IMG/VR virus record: IMGVR_UViG_3300027746_000020
Location: 1-64,000 of that record
DNA from: a virus
Length of the DNA: 64,000 nt
Strand: one strand, 5' to 3'
Shown here: one piece after another, positions 8,557 to 16,619 of the stretch
Position numbering within the stretch: the first letter of the stretch is position 1
How the letters are laid out: the number at the start of each line of letters is the position of its first letter
The notes under the pieces: model-generated
What the model was told of the DNA's origin: nothing
The model's database searches: none
The model's input: only the letters and a program-made list of their open reading frames with translations
Translations under genes and position numbers: made by a program

Positions 8557-8587
8557 AAAGCCCCTGAGGTTCGCCCTCGGGGGCTTT
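8557..8587. terminator. Bidirectional intrinsic terminator between convergent genes
   Basis: AAAGCCCCTGAGG-TTCGC-CCTCGGGGGCTTT makes a 13-bp stem with one T-G pair and a 5-base loop. A and T runs flank both sides, so it can end cyAbrB from the left and the lysogeny genes from the right. Its right arm contains the CTCGGGGG octamer. Confidence 0.8.
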
Positions 8588-8593
8588 CCTGTG

Positions 8594-8923
8594 TCAGGGG
8601 AGCTGCAGCTTAGAGCGGTTCAGGAACTCATCGACTGCTATCCGGCGGTGAAACCGGTATCGCGGTCGTTTGGGAGTCCCGATGTTTCTAATCGATTTGT
8701 TTGTAAATATCCCCTTACTCATGAAATAGCTGAGGCTATTGTGGTTCTTTATTCCAGCTAGTCTGCAAAACGCTGTACTGTCGACCCAGTCAGCGCGATC
8801 TTCGACATTCTCTTCACGACACTCTTTGTTTGAATTGTCGATGATCGCCAGCTCCAACCGCCGGAGACTGACTTCGATCAGGTCCAGGCGGACCAGGATG
8901 CTGGTGTGATCAACTCCGCTCAT
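8594..8923 (-). CDS. Small DNA-binding protein, excisionase-like
   Basis: 109 residues. Residues 1-45 look like a short coiled coil. Residues about 48-105 (STAFCRLAGIKNHNSLSYF and the basic KRPRYRFHRR segment) resemble the winged-HTH of excisionases and MerR-like binders. It lies 38 bases downstream of the integrase gene on the same strand, the usual partner position for a directionality factor. The identification is by context and fold pattern, not by a strong family match. Confidence 0.5.
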   Translation of the reverse strand: MSGVDHTSILVRLDLIEVSLRRLELAIIDNSNKECREENVEDRADWVDSTAFCRLAGIKNHNSLSYFMSKGIFTNKSIRNIGTPKRPRYRFHRRIAVDEFLNRSKLQLP

Positions 8924-8961
8924 GGACAGGATCGTATGGCTGATTCAACCAGAATAGGACA

Positions 8962-10023
8962 CTACAGGTTGAAACCGCTCCTCAGCTTGGACAGTTCTGC
9001 CGCATCGAGCCATCGCTGATAAACCCGTTCATGGATTGCCACGCTGTGTCCCATGAGTCTTGCTGCGAGACTGCTCGGCACTCCTGCCATAAGCAGTCGA
9101 ATGGCATACGCATGCCGCAGGTTATAGAGACCGAATGGGGATGGACCTCGCGTATGGATATAGTAATTAGCGCTCTTGGTGAACTGGTCTGACTTGTAGT
9201 TCGGTTTTTGCTCGTTGTGTAAATCGAACATTTTAACCCATGCCTGTGGAGCAGGCCACACAACTCGATAGCCTGTCTTTGTAGAATCGCCGATTTTAGC
9301 TTCACTACTTGCTGTGAGCTGCACTTCCTGAACCTCATGAGGACGCAGCCCATAGGCAGCGCACATTCCGAACACCCATCTCCACTCTGGATATTTGACT
9401 GCTCCCCAAATTTCTAAAATCTGCTCGTCTGAGGGAATGTCCCTCGGTTGAAGGCAACGGAGAGAGTAACCTGATCGAGCGGCGCGTAATCGAGAGCAGT
9501 CGATGCCACATGCGCTTGCAACTGTTGTTATCACCTGACCATAAGACTTACGCATCGCCGATTTCGCAGGCATACCCTCAATCACTCCCAACAGGAGTTC
9601 CCCGGATAGCTCCCCTGATGCTGGGACACGTTTTAGAGCTGGGCGCCAGCGCCGTACCCAATTCCCTTTGCCACCATCAGGTCGCTGCCCAAACCGCTCG
9701 GCAAAGATCCGAAGAGCTGTGGCGTGGAAGAACTCCAGGTCGGGTTTGGGCTCGTCCTCGGGGGGAGCCCAAACCTCCCAGGTGAACGTGCGCTGACGGA
9801 GCTGGAGGCCCAGGTTCATCGCCTGGCTCTCTGCGGCCCCCAGGCCCGCCAGGGTGGCCTCTACTCCTAGCGCTATCCGCTGCTGCCGGCGGCCTGCCCC
9901 GGATCGTTCCGGCAGGGTTGCCACCAAATTCAGCCTCCTACCCCGGTGCTCGATGCGGCAGCGAAAACCTGCAGCTTTCAGACGATCATTGACCTCCCCG
10001 AGGGCGGTGGTGAAGCGATCCAT
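8962..10023 (-). CDS. int: Tyrosine recombinase, phage integrase
   Basis: 353 residues from the ATG at 10023. The C-terminal catalytic domain shows the box I Arg in AAYGLRPHE (about residue 227), box II LYNLRHAYAIR (about 300; the first His of the usual H-x-L-R-H pattern is Tyr), LMGHS, and the nucleophile Tyr in VYQRWLD (about 335). The N-terminus resembles an AP2/SAM-like arm-binding and core-binding region. A longer frame reaches back to 10242, but that part crosses repeated TGGCTT sequences and looks non-coding, so I chose the internal ATG. The gene marks the phage as temperate. Confidence 0.88.
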   Translation of the reverse strand: MDRFTTALGEVNDRLKAAGFRCRIEHRGRRLNLVATLPERSGAGRRQQRIALGVEATLAGLGAAESQAMNLGLQLRQRTFTWEVWAPPEDEPKPDLEFFHATALRIFAERFGQRPDGGKGNWVRRWRPALKRVPASGELSGELLLGVIEGMPAKSAMRKSYGQVITTVASACGIDCSRLRAARSGYSLRCLQPRDIPSDEQILEIWGAVKYPEWRWVFGMCAAYGLRPHEVQEVQLTASSEAKIGDSTKTGYRVVWPAPQAWVKMFDLHNEQKPNYKSDQFTKSANYYIHTRGPSPFGLYNLRHAYAIRLLMAGVPSSLAARLMGHSVAIHERVYQRWLDAAELSKLRSGFNL

Positions 10024-10290
10024 CGGGAGAGCCTGGCTTGAACCTGGCTTAAAACAGTACACCTGTCTTGGCTTAAACAGGCCAAGCGAGCTACGAGACA
10101 GTCTGACTCCGAGGGTGCAGTTCGACTGCATCGCAGAGGGTTTGAGGTTGTGACTGAGTTTTGCACTAGAACATGCACACCCCTTCCCCCTCCCCCACCT
10201 AGGAGGGCCAGATCTGTGAAAGAGGTTGCTATGACTAAGCAAACGGTGGTGGCAGAGCCACCCTGGCTTAACTATGGCTTGTCTAGCGGT
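10024..10290. other. Candidate attP region with integrase arm-type sites
   Basis: About 270 bases without a convincing gene, just upstream of int. TGGCTT occurs five times, several extended to TGGCTTAAA or TTGGCTTAAACAG (about 10034, 10045, 10069, 10265 and 10275). Direct repeats beside an integrase gene are typical of arm-binding sites. A perfect hairpin TGCAGT-TCG-ACTGCA near 10116 could mark the core. The int promoter must also lie here. Assignment as attP is inferred. Confidence 0.4.
10248..10262 (-). terminator. Possible terminator of the late structural operon
   Basis: Minus-strand GGTGGC-TCT-GCCACC, then ACCGTTTGC. The stem is good but the T run is poor. It follows the last gene of the structural operon (ending 10343) and precedes int, so termination here would be useful. 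Weak support. Confidence 0.3.
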
Positions 10291-10342
10291 CCTTTTCGGT
10301 TGCTGCTCGATGCTTCAGTTTTCCCGATCACCAGGCCTTTGC

Positions 10343-10801
10343 TCAGCCACCAGGCGGCAGGCCGGGAATCAACTGACCACCGCTGACGTACCAAACCCTG
10401 GCGCGTGCATTCACGGCGGAGCGGTCGTAGAGTTTCACCCCCATGGGGCCGACATAGCCGGGGGGTTCGCCTTCGGCACTGAGAGCAGACCACTCCATGC
10501 CGGGGATCAGGGACAGGATATGCGTCCGCTCGAAGATCGTGCCAACTTGGGGAAGGCCAGCGGTCAACAAAGTGGCTACGGCATCGGTCGCGGCGATGTT
10601 GACGTGGTGGCCGTTGATTGTGGTTTCCCCACGCTGAATGGCGCCGATCTCATCGATATGCACGCCAGAAGCTGGGATCAATCTGTCACCGTCCAGTGTG
10701 GCCAATGGGGTGCCATCGGGGAACACCTGAGACGTAATGCCCTGCCGGAAGCATTCTCGATCAGGGCACCAGCAGAGCACCTCGATGACACTGAACGGCA
10801 T
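10343..10801 (-). CDS. Hypothetical protein, last gene of the tail fibre block
   Basis: 152 residues, starting at the ATG that overlaps the stop of the upstream fibre gene (TGATG). No family recognised. The centre (GDRLIPASGVHIDEIGAIQR) and the glycine/proline-rich end suggest a small beta-rich structural or fibre-associated protein. Position at the end of the tail module supports a fibre or chaperone role (inference). Confidence 0.6.
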   Translation of the reverse strand: MPFSVIEVLCWCPDRECFRQGITSQVFPDGTPLATLDGDRLIPASGVHIDEIGAIQRGETTINGHHVNIAATDAVATLLTAGLPQVGTIFERTHILSLIPGMEWSALSAEGEPPGYVGPMGVKLYDRSAVNARARVWYVSGGQLIPGLPPGG

Positions 10802-11787
10802 CACATCAACCCCCGGATGGTTGCCACCTGATCAGCTGAATAGGTGCCAGGTAGCACCATGATTCGGTCAATTGTGTAGCCGGGGTTGAGAGTGAGGGTG
10901 CCGGCTGACAGGGTTGCGCAGCCGGCTGGCTTCTCGATCAGCGTGACGTTTGTCGTCGGGAGGCCGGTGACACTGGCGGCATCTGCGAAGCGGGTGGCGG
11001 CTGCGGTAGTTGTCGGGACGTATGAACTGAAGGAATCTTTCGTTAAATTTACTCCCCATGCAATCACGGGGCCTGACGTTGATGTGCTGGCGCCAATTCT
11101 AAATTCGCACCTTTGAAAATTAGTTGAACTAAAAGAATTGACAACTCTCCAAAACCCAGTAGCACCAAGCAGGCAGAAAACAGTAGCTCCACCAATTGGA
11201 TTTGAAATATAAGTTACTGCGCCAGTGTTAAGGTTGACCGTTGCCAGCGCCCTGCTACTTGTATCCCCAACTGAAGGGGCCGCATCTACATATAAAGTAG
11301 CATTACTGGAAGCAGCAAAAAGCGAAAAGTAATACGTTCCAGATGCTTGTGCTGTTGTGATCAGCTGCCTGACCCAGGAGCCATTTGTAGTTCCGGTATT
11401 TACAATTGACTCAGCCCCTGTACCACCGCTGGGGTCTGTCGCATTGTTTGCTGTTACCGTAGTCGCGCTGACAACCCATGGCGAGACGTTTAACGATTCT
11501 GACTGAAGCAGTATTTGGGATGCTTGCCCCTCAAACAGCAATCCTCGTCGAGTCAGGGACAAGGGATCAAAATCAAACCTCGCGACGTTTGTGCTGGCTG
11601 TTTGCAATAGGCCGTTGCTACCAATAAACGTACCGTTGCCGGAGCGAGTCAGTGTTAGCGACCCGCCAACACTGCCGTAATTTGTCAGCGTTCCTTGGAG
11701 GCGGAACTGATAATCGACCAGTGCAGATGGCTGGACAAAATTCAGCAGATCAGCCGTCCCACCAAACAGAAAAGCGCTTTTCATCAA
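10801..11787 (-). CDS. Tail fibre or tip protein with carbohydrate-binding-like domain
   Basis: 328 residues. The segment from about residue 80 to 270 (LLFEGQASQILLQSESLNVS, then W-x-V, then SYVPTTTAAATRFADA) matches a jelly-roll-like module common in phage fibres and virion-bound lectin domains, whose hallmark ends are NLLLQSE and SYIPT...TRAAD. It probably binds host surface polysaccharide. It overlaps the gene before it (11784) and the gene after it, so it belongs to a tightly coupled fibre operon. Confidence 0.65.
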   Translation of the reverse strand: MMKSAFLFGGTADLLNFVQPSALVDYQFRLQGTLTNYGSVGGSLTLTRSGNGTFIGSNGLLQTASTNVARFDFDPLSLTRRGLLFEGQASQILLQSESLNVSPWVVSATTVTANNATDPSGGTGAESIVNTGTTNGSWVRQLITTAQASGTYYFSLFAASSNATLYVDAAPSVGDTSSRALATVNLNTGAVTYISNPIGGATVFCLLGATGFWRVVNSFSSTNFQRCEFRIGASTSTSGPVIAWGVNLTKDSFSSYVPTTTAAATRFADAASVTGLPTTNVTLIEKPAGCATLSAGTLTLNPGYTIDRIMVLPGTYSADQVATIRGLM

Positions 11788-12689
11788 TACGACTCCCGCA
11801 CCTGGGCGGTGCTGGTGCCAGACGCCAGCAGGCCATACCAGGCTCCAGCTACGCCCGTGAAATCTGCTTGATCCAGAAACACTCCATTCCCGGCGGGAAT
11901 TGTCAGGAACGTGTTTGCAGTCGTCACCGGTGTAGCGCTCCCGATACTGAGCGCTGCCCCTCCCAATGGATTGAAAATCAGCAATCGCTTCCTGCTCGTC
12001 CTGGCGGCCAGCAGCTGCACCGTCGTGGTCGAGGTTGCCACCGAGGTCTGAGCGTCAGCCGTTGGCAGCGCCAGGCTCTTGGAATCCAACGAGGTCAGTG
12101 ACGAAACCGTCGGCCCATCGGTCGCCATTGTCACCCGTTGGGTGTTCGCATCCAACACGCCACCACCTCGGGTGATATTGGGTGAAACCGGCTGGGTTAC
12201 ACCTGAGCCATCCACCGGCCACCGACCACTGACCAATGACGGCAGCAACGATGCCAGATAACGCAGCCATCCACGCACCCCTGTCGATCCACTGGGCAGG
12301 GTTGGCGGGCTGGTGCCATCAGTGCCCAGATCCGCATCGATCGCGGCCAGTGTGGAGTTTGATGTGGCCTGGTTGGCTGCGGTAGCCGCTCCAGACGGCA
12401 GGGGCAACGCAGCCGCCGTGATGGCCATACTGGCCAGCCCATCATCCACGAAAATCTGTAGGGTATCGCCATTCGCGTGGCCCGTTGTGGGTGCCGTCAG
12501 CGTCAGCGTTGGAGACGCCCAGGTGCCGCCGTAACCAGCCTGCACCGGCAGGTAGAGCCAGGCTTGGCGGGTGACATTCAGGATCGCCAGAATCTGCTGC
12601 TGGCTGCCAGGGATTGGCGCCGAAAACGTCACCGTCTTGGCGGTGGCGTTGAAGCTGAATGTGGAAGCGTCGAGTACAGGGCCTTTCAT
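11784..12689 (-). CDS. Putative tail fibre/baseplate protein
   Basis: 301 residues, low in charge and rich in Ser, Thr and Ala. The segment IDADLGTDGTSPPTLPSGST and a C-terminal beta-rich domain (TSRKRLLIFNPLGGAALSIG, then AGAWYGL) resemble appended virion proteins of siphophages in which the C-terminal domain repeats an R-K-x-L-x-I-x-N-x-G pattern. ATG at 12689; its end overlaps the next fibre gene by four bases. Structural role is inferred from composition and place. Confidence 0.6.
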   Translation of the reverse strand: MKGPVLDASTFSFNATAKTVTFSAPIPGSQQQILAILNVTRQAWLYLPVQAGYGGTWASPTLTLTAPTTGHANGDTLQIFVDDGLASMAITAAALPLPSGAATAANQATSNSTLAAIDADLGTDGTSPPTLPSGSTGVRGWLRYLASLLPSLVSGRWPVDGSGVTQPVSPNITRGGGVLDANTQRVTMATDGPTVSSLTSLDSKSLALPTADAQTSVATSTTTVQLLAARTSRKRLLIFNPLGGAALSIGSATPVTTANTFLTIPAGNGVFLDQADFTGVAGAWYGLLASGTSTAQVRESY

Positions 12690-12693
12690 GGTG

Positions 12694-12963
12694 TTATCCC
12701 AAAATGATCGCCATGGCGGCGGAATAGGAGAAAATCAATGACGGATCAGGGGTCAAACTAAACTGAACATCACCCCACCCTTCGCTTCCTTTCGGGCCAT
12801 AAACATCGCCACTTGCGCGCAAGTAGTAATCACCTTTTTCACCAAGTGCGACCGTTGGAGCCTCAGATCCGCTGAACCACCGTGAACCCGATGAACCCGG
12901 TGGGCCCGGTGAGAGGATCTCAACAACAAGCGGTCCAGTCTCAGCCCAGTAAGAAGAAGTCAT
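12694..12963 (-). CDS. Small collagen-like fibre-associated protein
   Basis: 89 residues. GPPGSSGSRWFSG followed by GEKGDYYL and GDVYGPKG matches the collagen-like motif found in many phage fibres (G-x-x-G-x-x-G-x-x-W-x-x-G ... G-D-Y-Y-L-x-x-x-x-G-D-V-Y). It probably forms a short trimeric segment. Overlaps the gene upstream by four bases. Confidence 0.65.
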   Translation of the reverse strand: MTSSYWAETGPLVVEILSPGPPGSSGSRWFSGSEAPTVALGEKGDYYLRASGDVYGPKGSEGWGDVQFSLTPDPSLIFSYSAAMAIILG

Positions 12964-13355
12964 AGTGATACTGGCCCCCTGGTAGCACGAACTCGAAGTG
13001 GGGCAGGACCACGAGTTTGGTATAATCTAGATCCATTAGGATACACAAGAAGTAGATCCCAGAAACCAGATTCTTTTACGGAAGCTGTTTGCGTGGGCGT
13101 AGCTGAGATATTGATAGAACAACGCACTGTGTAGGTGAAAGTGTGAACTACCCCGTTGATTGCAAAAGACTTAGGCCAAGAACCTACCTCAGCACGAGTA
13201 ACCCAGGTAGTAGTTAAGTCGAGTAGTTTAACTGTGTTGTTCCTGTTCCAAACTTCAGCATAAGCGTCCAGACCAGTACCATCGAAATAAAATTGAAAAG
13301 TCTGACTTACCGAGCCGCCCTGGTCGATCGGTAGCTGAAGTTCTGCCGGTTTCAT
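12960..13355 (-). CDS. Hypothetical virion-associated protein
   Basis: 131 residues, beta-rich, starting MKPAELQLPIDQGGS. The N-terminal pattern PIDQGGSVSQTFQF with a later F-W-D-L-L-L-V-Y-P-N-G is of a type seen in phage adaptor or fibre proteins with an Ig-like fold. I cannot name the family. It is in the fibre cluster with its stop overlapping the next start. Confidence 0.55.
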   Translation of the reverse strand: MKPAELQLPIDQGGSVSQTFQFYFDGTGLDAYAEVWNRNNTVKLLDLTTTWVTRAEVGSWPKSFAINGVVHTFTYTVRCSINISATPTQTASVKESGFWDLLLVYPNGSRLYQTRGPAPLRVRATRGPVSL

Positions 13356-13360
13356 AAGTC

Positions 13361-13750
13361 TTAATTACCTCTATCCTGTGTTTTGGTCATTTGGAGAAGT
13401 ACACCTTCATGGCGAGAGGTGATGTCCTCCAAATGATTGATTCGAGAGAAAATCTCGGTACGGAACGAACGTGTCTCTAATCGCATTTCGGCAAGTTCTT
13501 GTCCGATGTGGGTAACACTCTTGTGAATACCTTCAAAAGCGACAGCGGCTTTTTGTTGTTCTACCACAAAAGACTCAAATAGCTTATTGTGTCTTTCGTC
13601 GAGTTTATGCTTATAGCTAATTCTCTCCTTTTGAACTTCCGCTTTCGCCACAGCGACTGCTTTGAAATGACTATCCAATCGTTTCCCGATTATGAGCGAA
13701 ACCAGCCCGAAAACCCCGGCAGTGATCGGGTTGACTAGGAGTTCGATCAA
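13361..13750 (-). CDS. Small membrane-anchored coiled-coil protein
   Basis: 129 residues: one hydrophobic segment at residues 5-22 (NPITAGVFGLVSLIIG), then a long charged helical region (25-125) with heptad-like spacing. It could be an accessory lysis protein, such as an i-spanin-like or holin-like protein, or a virion protein. A better holin candidate is at 40569-40796. Function unknown. Confidence 0.5.
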   Translation of the reverse strand: MIELLVNPITAGVFGLVSLIIGKRLDSHFKAVAVAKAEVQKERISYKHKLDERHNKLFESFVVEQQKAAVAFEGIHKSVTHIGQELAEMRLETRSFRTEIFSRINHLEDITSRHEGVLLQMTKTQDRGN

Positions 13751-13810
13751 CGGACTGGGAGGTCAGCTCGATCCAAAGAATAGCGGGAACAGGGAGGCGG
13801 CCTCGGGGGA

Positions 13811-14671
13811 CTATTCGCGGAACAAGCGCACAGGTCCGGTTGTGGCGAAGTTGGCTGAACCTTGAATGAAATCATCAGCAGTCGTATCGATGCTGGTGTC
13901 AACTAGGAGGATGTCTGCGTAGTAGTAGACGGAGCCGGGTAGAAATACTATGGTGTTTCCGTCGATAGTCGCGGTTCGTGCATCAGTCCGCTGCTTAAGA
14001 TAGAATTTAGCCTTCCCTTTAGCATTGTTTTCTATCATTAGGGTCATTCTAAGAATTTGGTCAATGTCATGGGTTCCGTTAGAATTCTCGCTGAATTGAA
14101 TTAGAAAATCGAAGGATCCAGACCCGGTAATAGCGGTTTTAACCGAGTCACCGAACCGCTCTCCGATCACGCCGGTATCAACTGTGTTTCCCCCGAGCTT
14201 GAGATTCCATTTTTTAATATGTCCTTGAAACGCCCAAAGTGTTGTCCCGCTGTTGGCGGTGGTATAGTCTGCATAAACGGAGGGATATGCTTGGAGGCTG
14301 GTTTCGCTGTTGACTCCTGTAATTGTGGGACGGAAAGTGGTAAGGACGGTAGTGGCCGCCCCAGAACCGGTTAGACAAAGAATTGAGTGGGCCGCAGGAA
14401 CGCCTGAGAGGCTGACTCTGGTCCCAGTTGTGTTGTCTTGAGCCCCAGCGGCAGTTGTGTGCAGGGTGACCCGGTCTAAGGTGTCCCTCCAAACGAAGCC
14501 GATTTTAGTCCCACCGGAATGGATCAGAGTGACCGCATCGCCAGGCCAAAAAGCATCGGAATTTATTGTGAACCTATTGTTCGTAGTGTCCAACGCACTC
14601 GGGGGAAGGATTATCGGGTCGGGGTACGAACGTGTTAACTGAACAATACCGTCTTTACCGAGGAGCGTCAT
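13811..14671 (-). CDS. Tail tube-like virion protein
   Basis: 286 residues, beta-rich. The C-terminal half (IKKWNLKLGGNTVDTGVIGE, later YYYADILLVD and DDFIQGSANF) has the flavour of tail-tube-fold proteins. It follows a second tube-like gene (14671-15069) by a one-base overlap. The main tail tube protein is probably the one at 29944-30972, so this may form a distal part of the tube or tip. Function is inferred. Confidence 0.5.
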   Translation of the reverse strand: MTLLGKDGIVQLTRSYPDPIILPPSALDTTNNRFTINSDAFWPGDAVTLIHSGGTKIGFVWRDTLDRVTLHTTAAGAQDNTTGTRVSLSGVPAAHSILCLTGSGAATTVLTTFRPTITGVNSETSLQAYPSVYADYTTANSGTTLWAFQGHIKKWNLKLGGNTVDTGVIGERFGDSVKTAITGSGSFDFLIQFSENSNGTHDIDQILRMTLMIENNAKGKAKFYLKQRTDARTATIDGNTIVFLPGSVYYYADILLVDTSIDTTADDFIQGSANFATTGPVRLFRE

Positions 14672-15069
14672 TAGAAGGACTTGGAGGTAGGCTTACCAGA
14701 TAGTTGAAGGGAGAGCTTGCAAACATGTGCTTCGCCGAAAGCGACAGAGAGACCAATGTTGGTAATAACTGCAGAAGATGTCAGTTCGCGTTTGGTGTTA
14801 GTATCCCAAACAAATTGAAAAATGCTAGTTACTTCAGCAACGTCTTCGTAAATTGCATTGATGATACCGACAGCAGCTGTATCAAGGGGGTCGTAGAAAA
14901 GAGTCGCAGAAGCTTTTGTATCGCGAATGCCTGCGATATAGGTGTGGTCAAATAAGTCAAGGGTCGTACTTCGTAATGCTTCGCGGGAAATATCTATGTC
15001 GATGTTCTTCACCTTACCTACACGTAGCGTGTTGTAGTACAGACCTGCAGAGGCACCTGTGAGAATCAT
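14671..15069 (-). CDS. Small tail tube-like or tip protein
   Basis: 132 residues. N-terminus MILTGASAGLYYNTLRVGKV then DIDISREALRSTTL and GIRDTKASATLFYDP recall tail-tube proteins of siphophages (an N-terminal beta hairpin and a central G-x-R-x-x-x-A-x-x-x-F-Y-D pattern). The second half resembles the same fold. Its neighbours in both directions are virion proteins. Confidence 0.5.
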   Translation of the reverse strand: MILTGASAGLYYNTLRVGKVKNIDIDISREALRSTTLDLFDHTYIAGIRDTKASATLFYDPLDTAAVGIINAIYEDVAEVTSIFQFVWDTNTKRELTSSAVITNIGLSVAFGEAHVCKLSLQLSGKPTSKSF

Positions 15070-15494
15070 GCTGCGAAACTTGCGCGGAGTGCTCCTAAAG
15101 TACCATCAAAGGCAAAATTGAAGGTGTCTCCGTTGGTGAGATTTTGAGGGTCAATGTAATCCCACCAGCAGATGGTCTTGTTACCTGCGGTAGAGTTGTA
15201 CAACACCGGATAGCGAAAAGTATTGACAGTGCCAGTCGGGTTAAAGGCGTAGTTAGTGAAGGTAGCTTTGTAAATACCTGAGGTCTGGCTAGAGGAAGTT
15301 ACAGTGACTGTAAAGCCTCCGAGAGTATAGCCACCGCCAGCGGCTATCTGGGTGATGCCGGATAAGTCGGTAATCGTTGCCGTAGGTGCGGTGTTAGTCA
15401 GTGCGATCTTAAGAACGTCGGAACTGATGTTATGAACTTTGTTATGCAGATCGGCGACGTACTGATTGAAGAAATACTGCGGGGCAGTGGCCAT
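15066..15494 (-). CDS. Virion decoration-like structural protein
   Basis: 142 residues. The motif LHNKVHNISSDVLKIALTNT followed by AAGGGYTLGGF is a recurring signature of small beta-rich phage structural proteins whose exact place in the virion is usually not known. Starts at the ATG at 15494 after a 122-base gap that may carry a promoter. Confidence 0.6.
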   Translation of the reverse strand: MATAPQYFFNQYVADLHNKVHNISSDVLKIALTNTAPTATITDLSGITQIAAGGGYTLGGFTVTVTSSSQTSGIYKATFTNYAFNPTGTVNTFRYPVLYNSTAGNKTICWWDYIDPQNLTNGDTFNFAFDGTLGALRASFAA

Positions 15495-15565
15495 TGCTCA
15501 GGGTCGGAGGGTGGATCAGGCCCAGCCGGGAGGGGATAGGATTAGAATAGCGTTGAGCTAAAATT

Positions 15566-15594
15566 TATTTTCTTTGAGAATAGACCTATAACAA
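15566..15594 (-). promoter_or_regulatory. Candidate promoter inside the tail operon
   Basis: On the minus strand TTGTTA (15594-15589), 17 bases, AAAATA (15571-15566), in an AT-rich 122-base gap, the longest gap between tail tip genes. The -10 match is weak. It would boost the distal fibre genes below 15494. Confidence 0.3.
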
Positions 15595-15616
15595 GGATGA
15601 CTACTCTGTATGATGA

Positions 15617-16618
15617 TTAAGCTCCGACGTAGCTATTAGCAAATAGCTGCCAGCTCGTACCGGTCGAGTTTCCTTCAAAAACCCAGCTCTGGTTGGCTCC
15701 CAAGGTAGATGCCGATGCGTATGCTGTGGTTGCAGAAGCTACCATAAACGGCTCAGTAGAGCTTGGGCTTACAAAGTTTCCTGTTCTTATTTCGATGAGT
15801 TGTGAAATACCGTCGTACTTCCAGAATGTGACTTCAACGATTCGGTTTGATGCTCCTGGAGTGGCGCTAGTTGACTGATTACCTTCCCACCTAAACCTAG
15901 CGTAACTAAGGGTAGTTTGAGTGTAGACACGCTGCCAAGAGCAATCGCGAGCACCGAACATTACTTTAGGTGCATTGGGAACACTTGCGCTAAGGCTACT
16001 GTAGACGCTTGAACCTACCCCAAAAGTTGCGTACCCGTTAGATCCTGGGTAGCAAGCTGAATAAGCCGTACCTGCGAGATAGAAAGAGAATGGCCAATTA
16101 CCAAATAGCGTGTTTGTGTCGTTTTGGCTTAAGTCGACTATCTTGCTCCATCCTGAAAAAGTTGTAGCAGGGATAGAGCCTAGAAGCGGAGCTTGGACAC
16201 CTGAGTAAATTCGTGGGTTAATACTTGGATTGTACATTTCCCCTTTCAACTGAACTGAGACATCACCAATACCTGCGGTAACGTTACTCAGTAGTGGCTC
16301 CTCGGAGAACCTCCAACCAGTGGATTTTACACCGACTATTCTGCCAGAGAAGTTTATGGATTTGATGCTTGAGACGATCTCGGGGGGAAGGACCAGATCG
16401 TATAGACCGGAGAAACTGGACTCCCAGGCAGTGAAGATTGTCAGGATCTTGTTTCCGCTGATAGCGCGGAAATCAAGGGAAAGGGTGGAACTGTTGGGTT
16501 TGGAGGCGAGGAGTCGAGGGGAGGCGACAATGTCGCGAAATTTTGGCGTGGTGACGTTATACGTTGCAGGGGTGAACGTAAAGGAAGACGGCTTTAAGGC
16601 GGGGAATTGAATGGCCAT
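15617..16618 (-). CDS. Tail tip/fibre protein, partial paralogue of the next gene
   Basis: 333 residues. The first 120 residues have the same layout as residues about 95-215 of the protein encoded upstream at 16620-18683: F-x-P-x-x-Y then LSLDF...SGLYDLVLPPEIV here, LQLDY...GTYGSLIIPDAVL there. The C-terminal part (GYATFGVGSSVYSS, later YARFRWEG and IVEVTFW) looks like a beta-sandwich receptor- or adaptor-type domain. GC is low compared with early genes. Confidence 0.55.
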   Translation of the reverse strand: MAIQFPALKPSSFTFTPATYNVTTPKFRDIVASPRLLASKPNSSTLSLDFRAISGNKILTIFTAWESSFSGLYDLVLPPEIVSSIKSINFSGRIVGVKSTGWRFSEEPLLSNVTAGIGDVSVQLKGEMYNPSINPRIYSGVQAPLLGSIPATTFSGWSKIVDLSQNDTNTLFGNWPFSFYLAGTAYSACYPGSNGYATFGVGSSVYSSLSASVPNAPKVMFGARDCSWQRVYTQTTLSYARFRWEGNQSTSATPGASNRIVEVTFWKYDGISQLIEIRTGNFVSPSSTEPFMVASATTAYASASTLGANQSWVFEGNSTGTSWQLFANSYVGA

Positions 16619-16619
16619 A

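Noticed and set aside
10105-10130. tRNA T-arm-like hairpin TGCAGT-TCG-ACTGCA
   Set aside because: Position 61 is not C and no acceptor or anticodon arm can be built around it. It may be an attP core feature but is not a tRNA.
10231-10386. Possible small plus-strand gene (51 residues) with AGAGG before its ATG
   Set aside because: It overlaps the end of the convergent gene at 10343, crosses the arm-like repeats and hairpin, and its sequence has no recognisable fold. The ribosome-site match alone is not enough.
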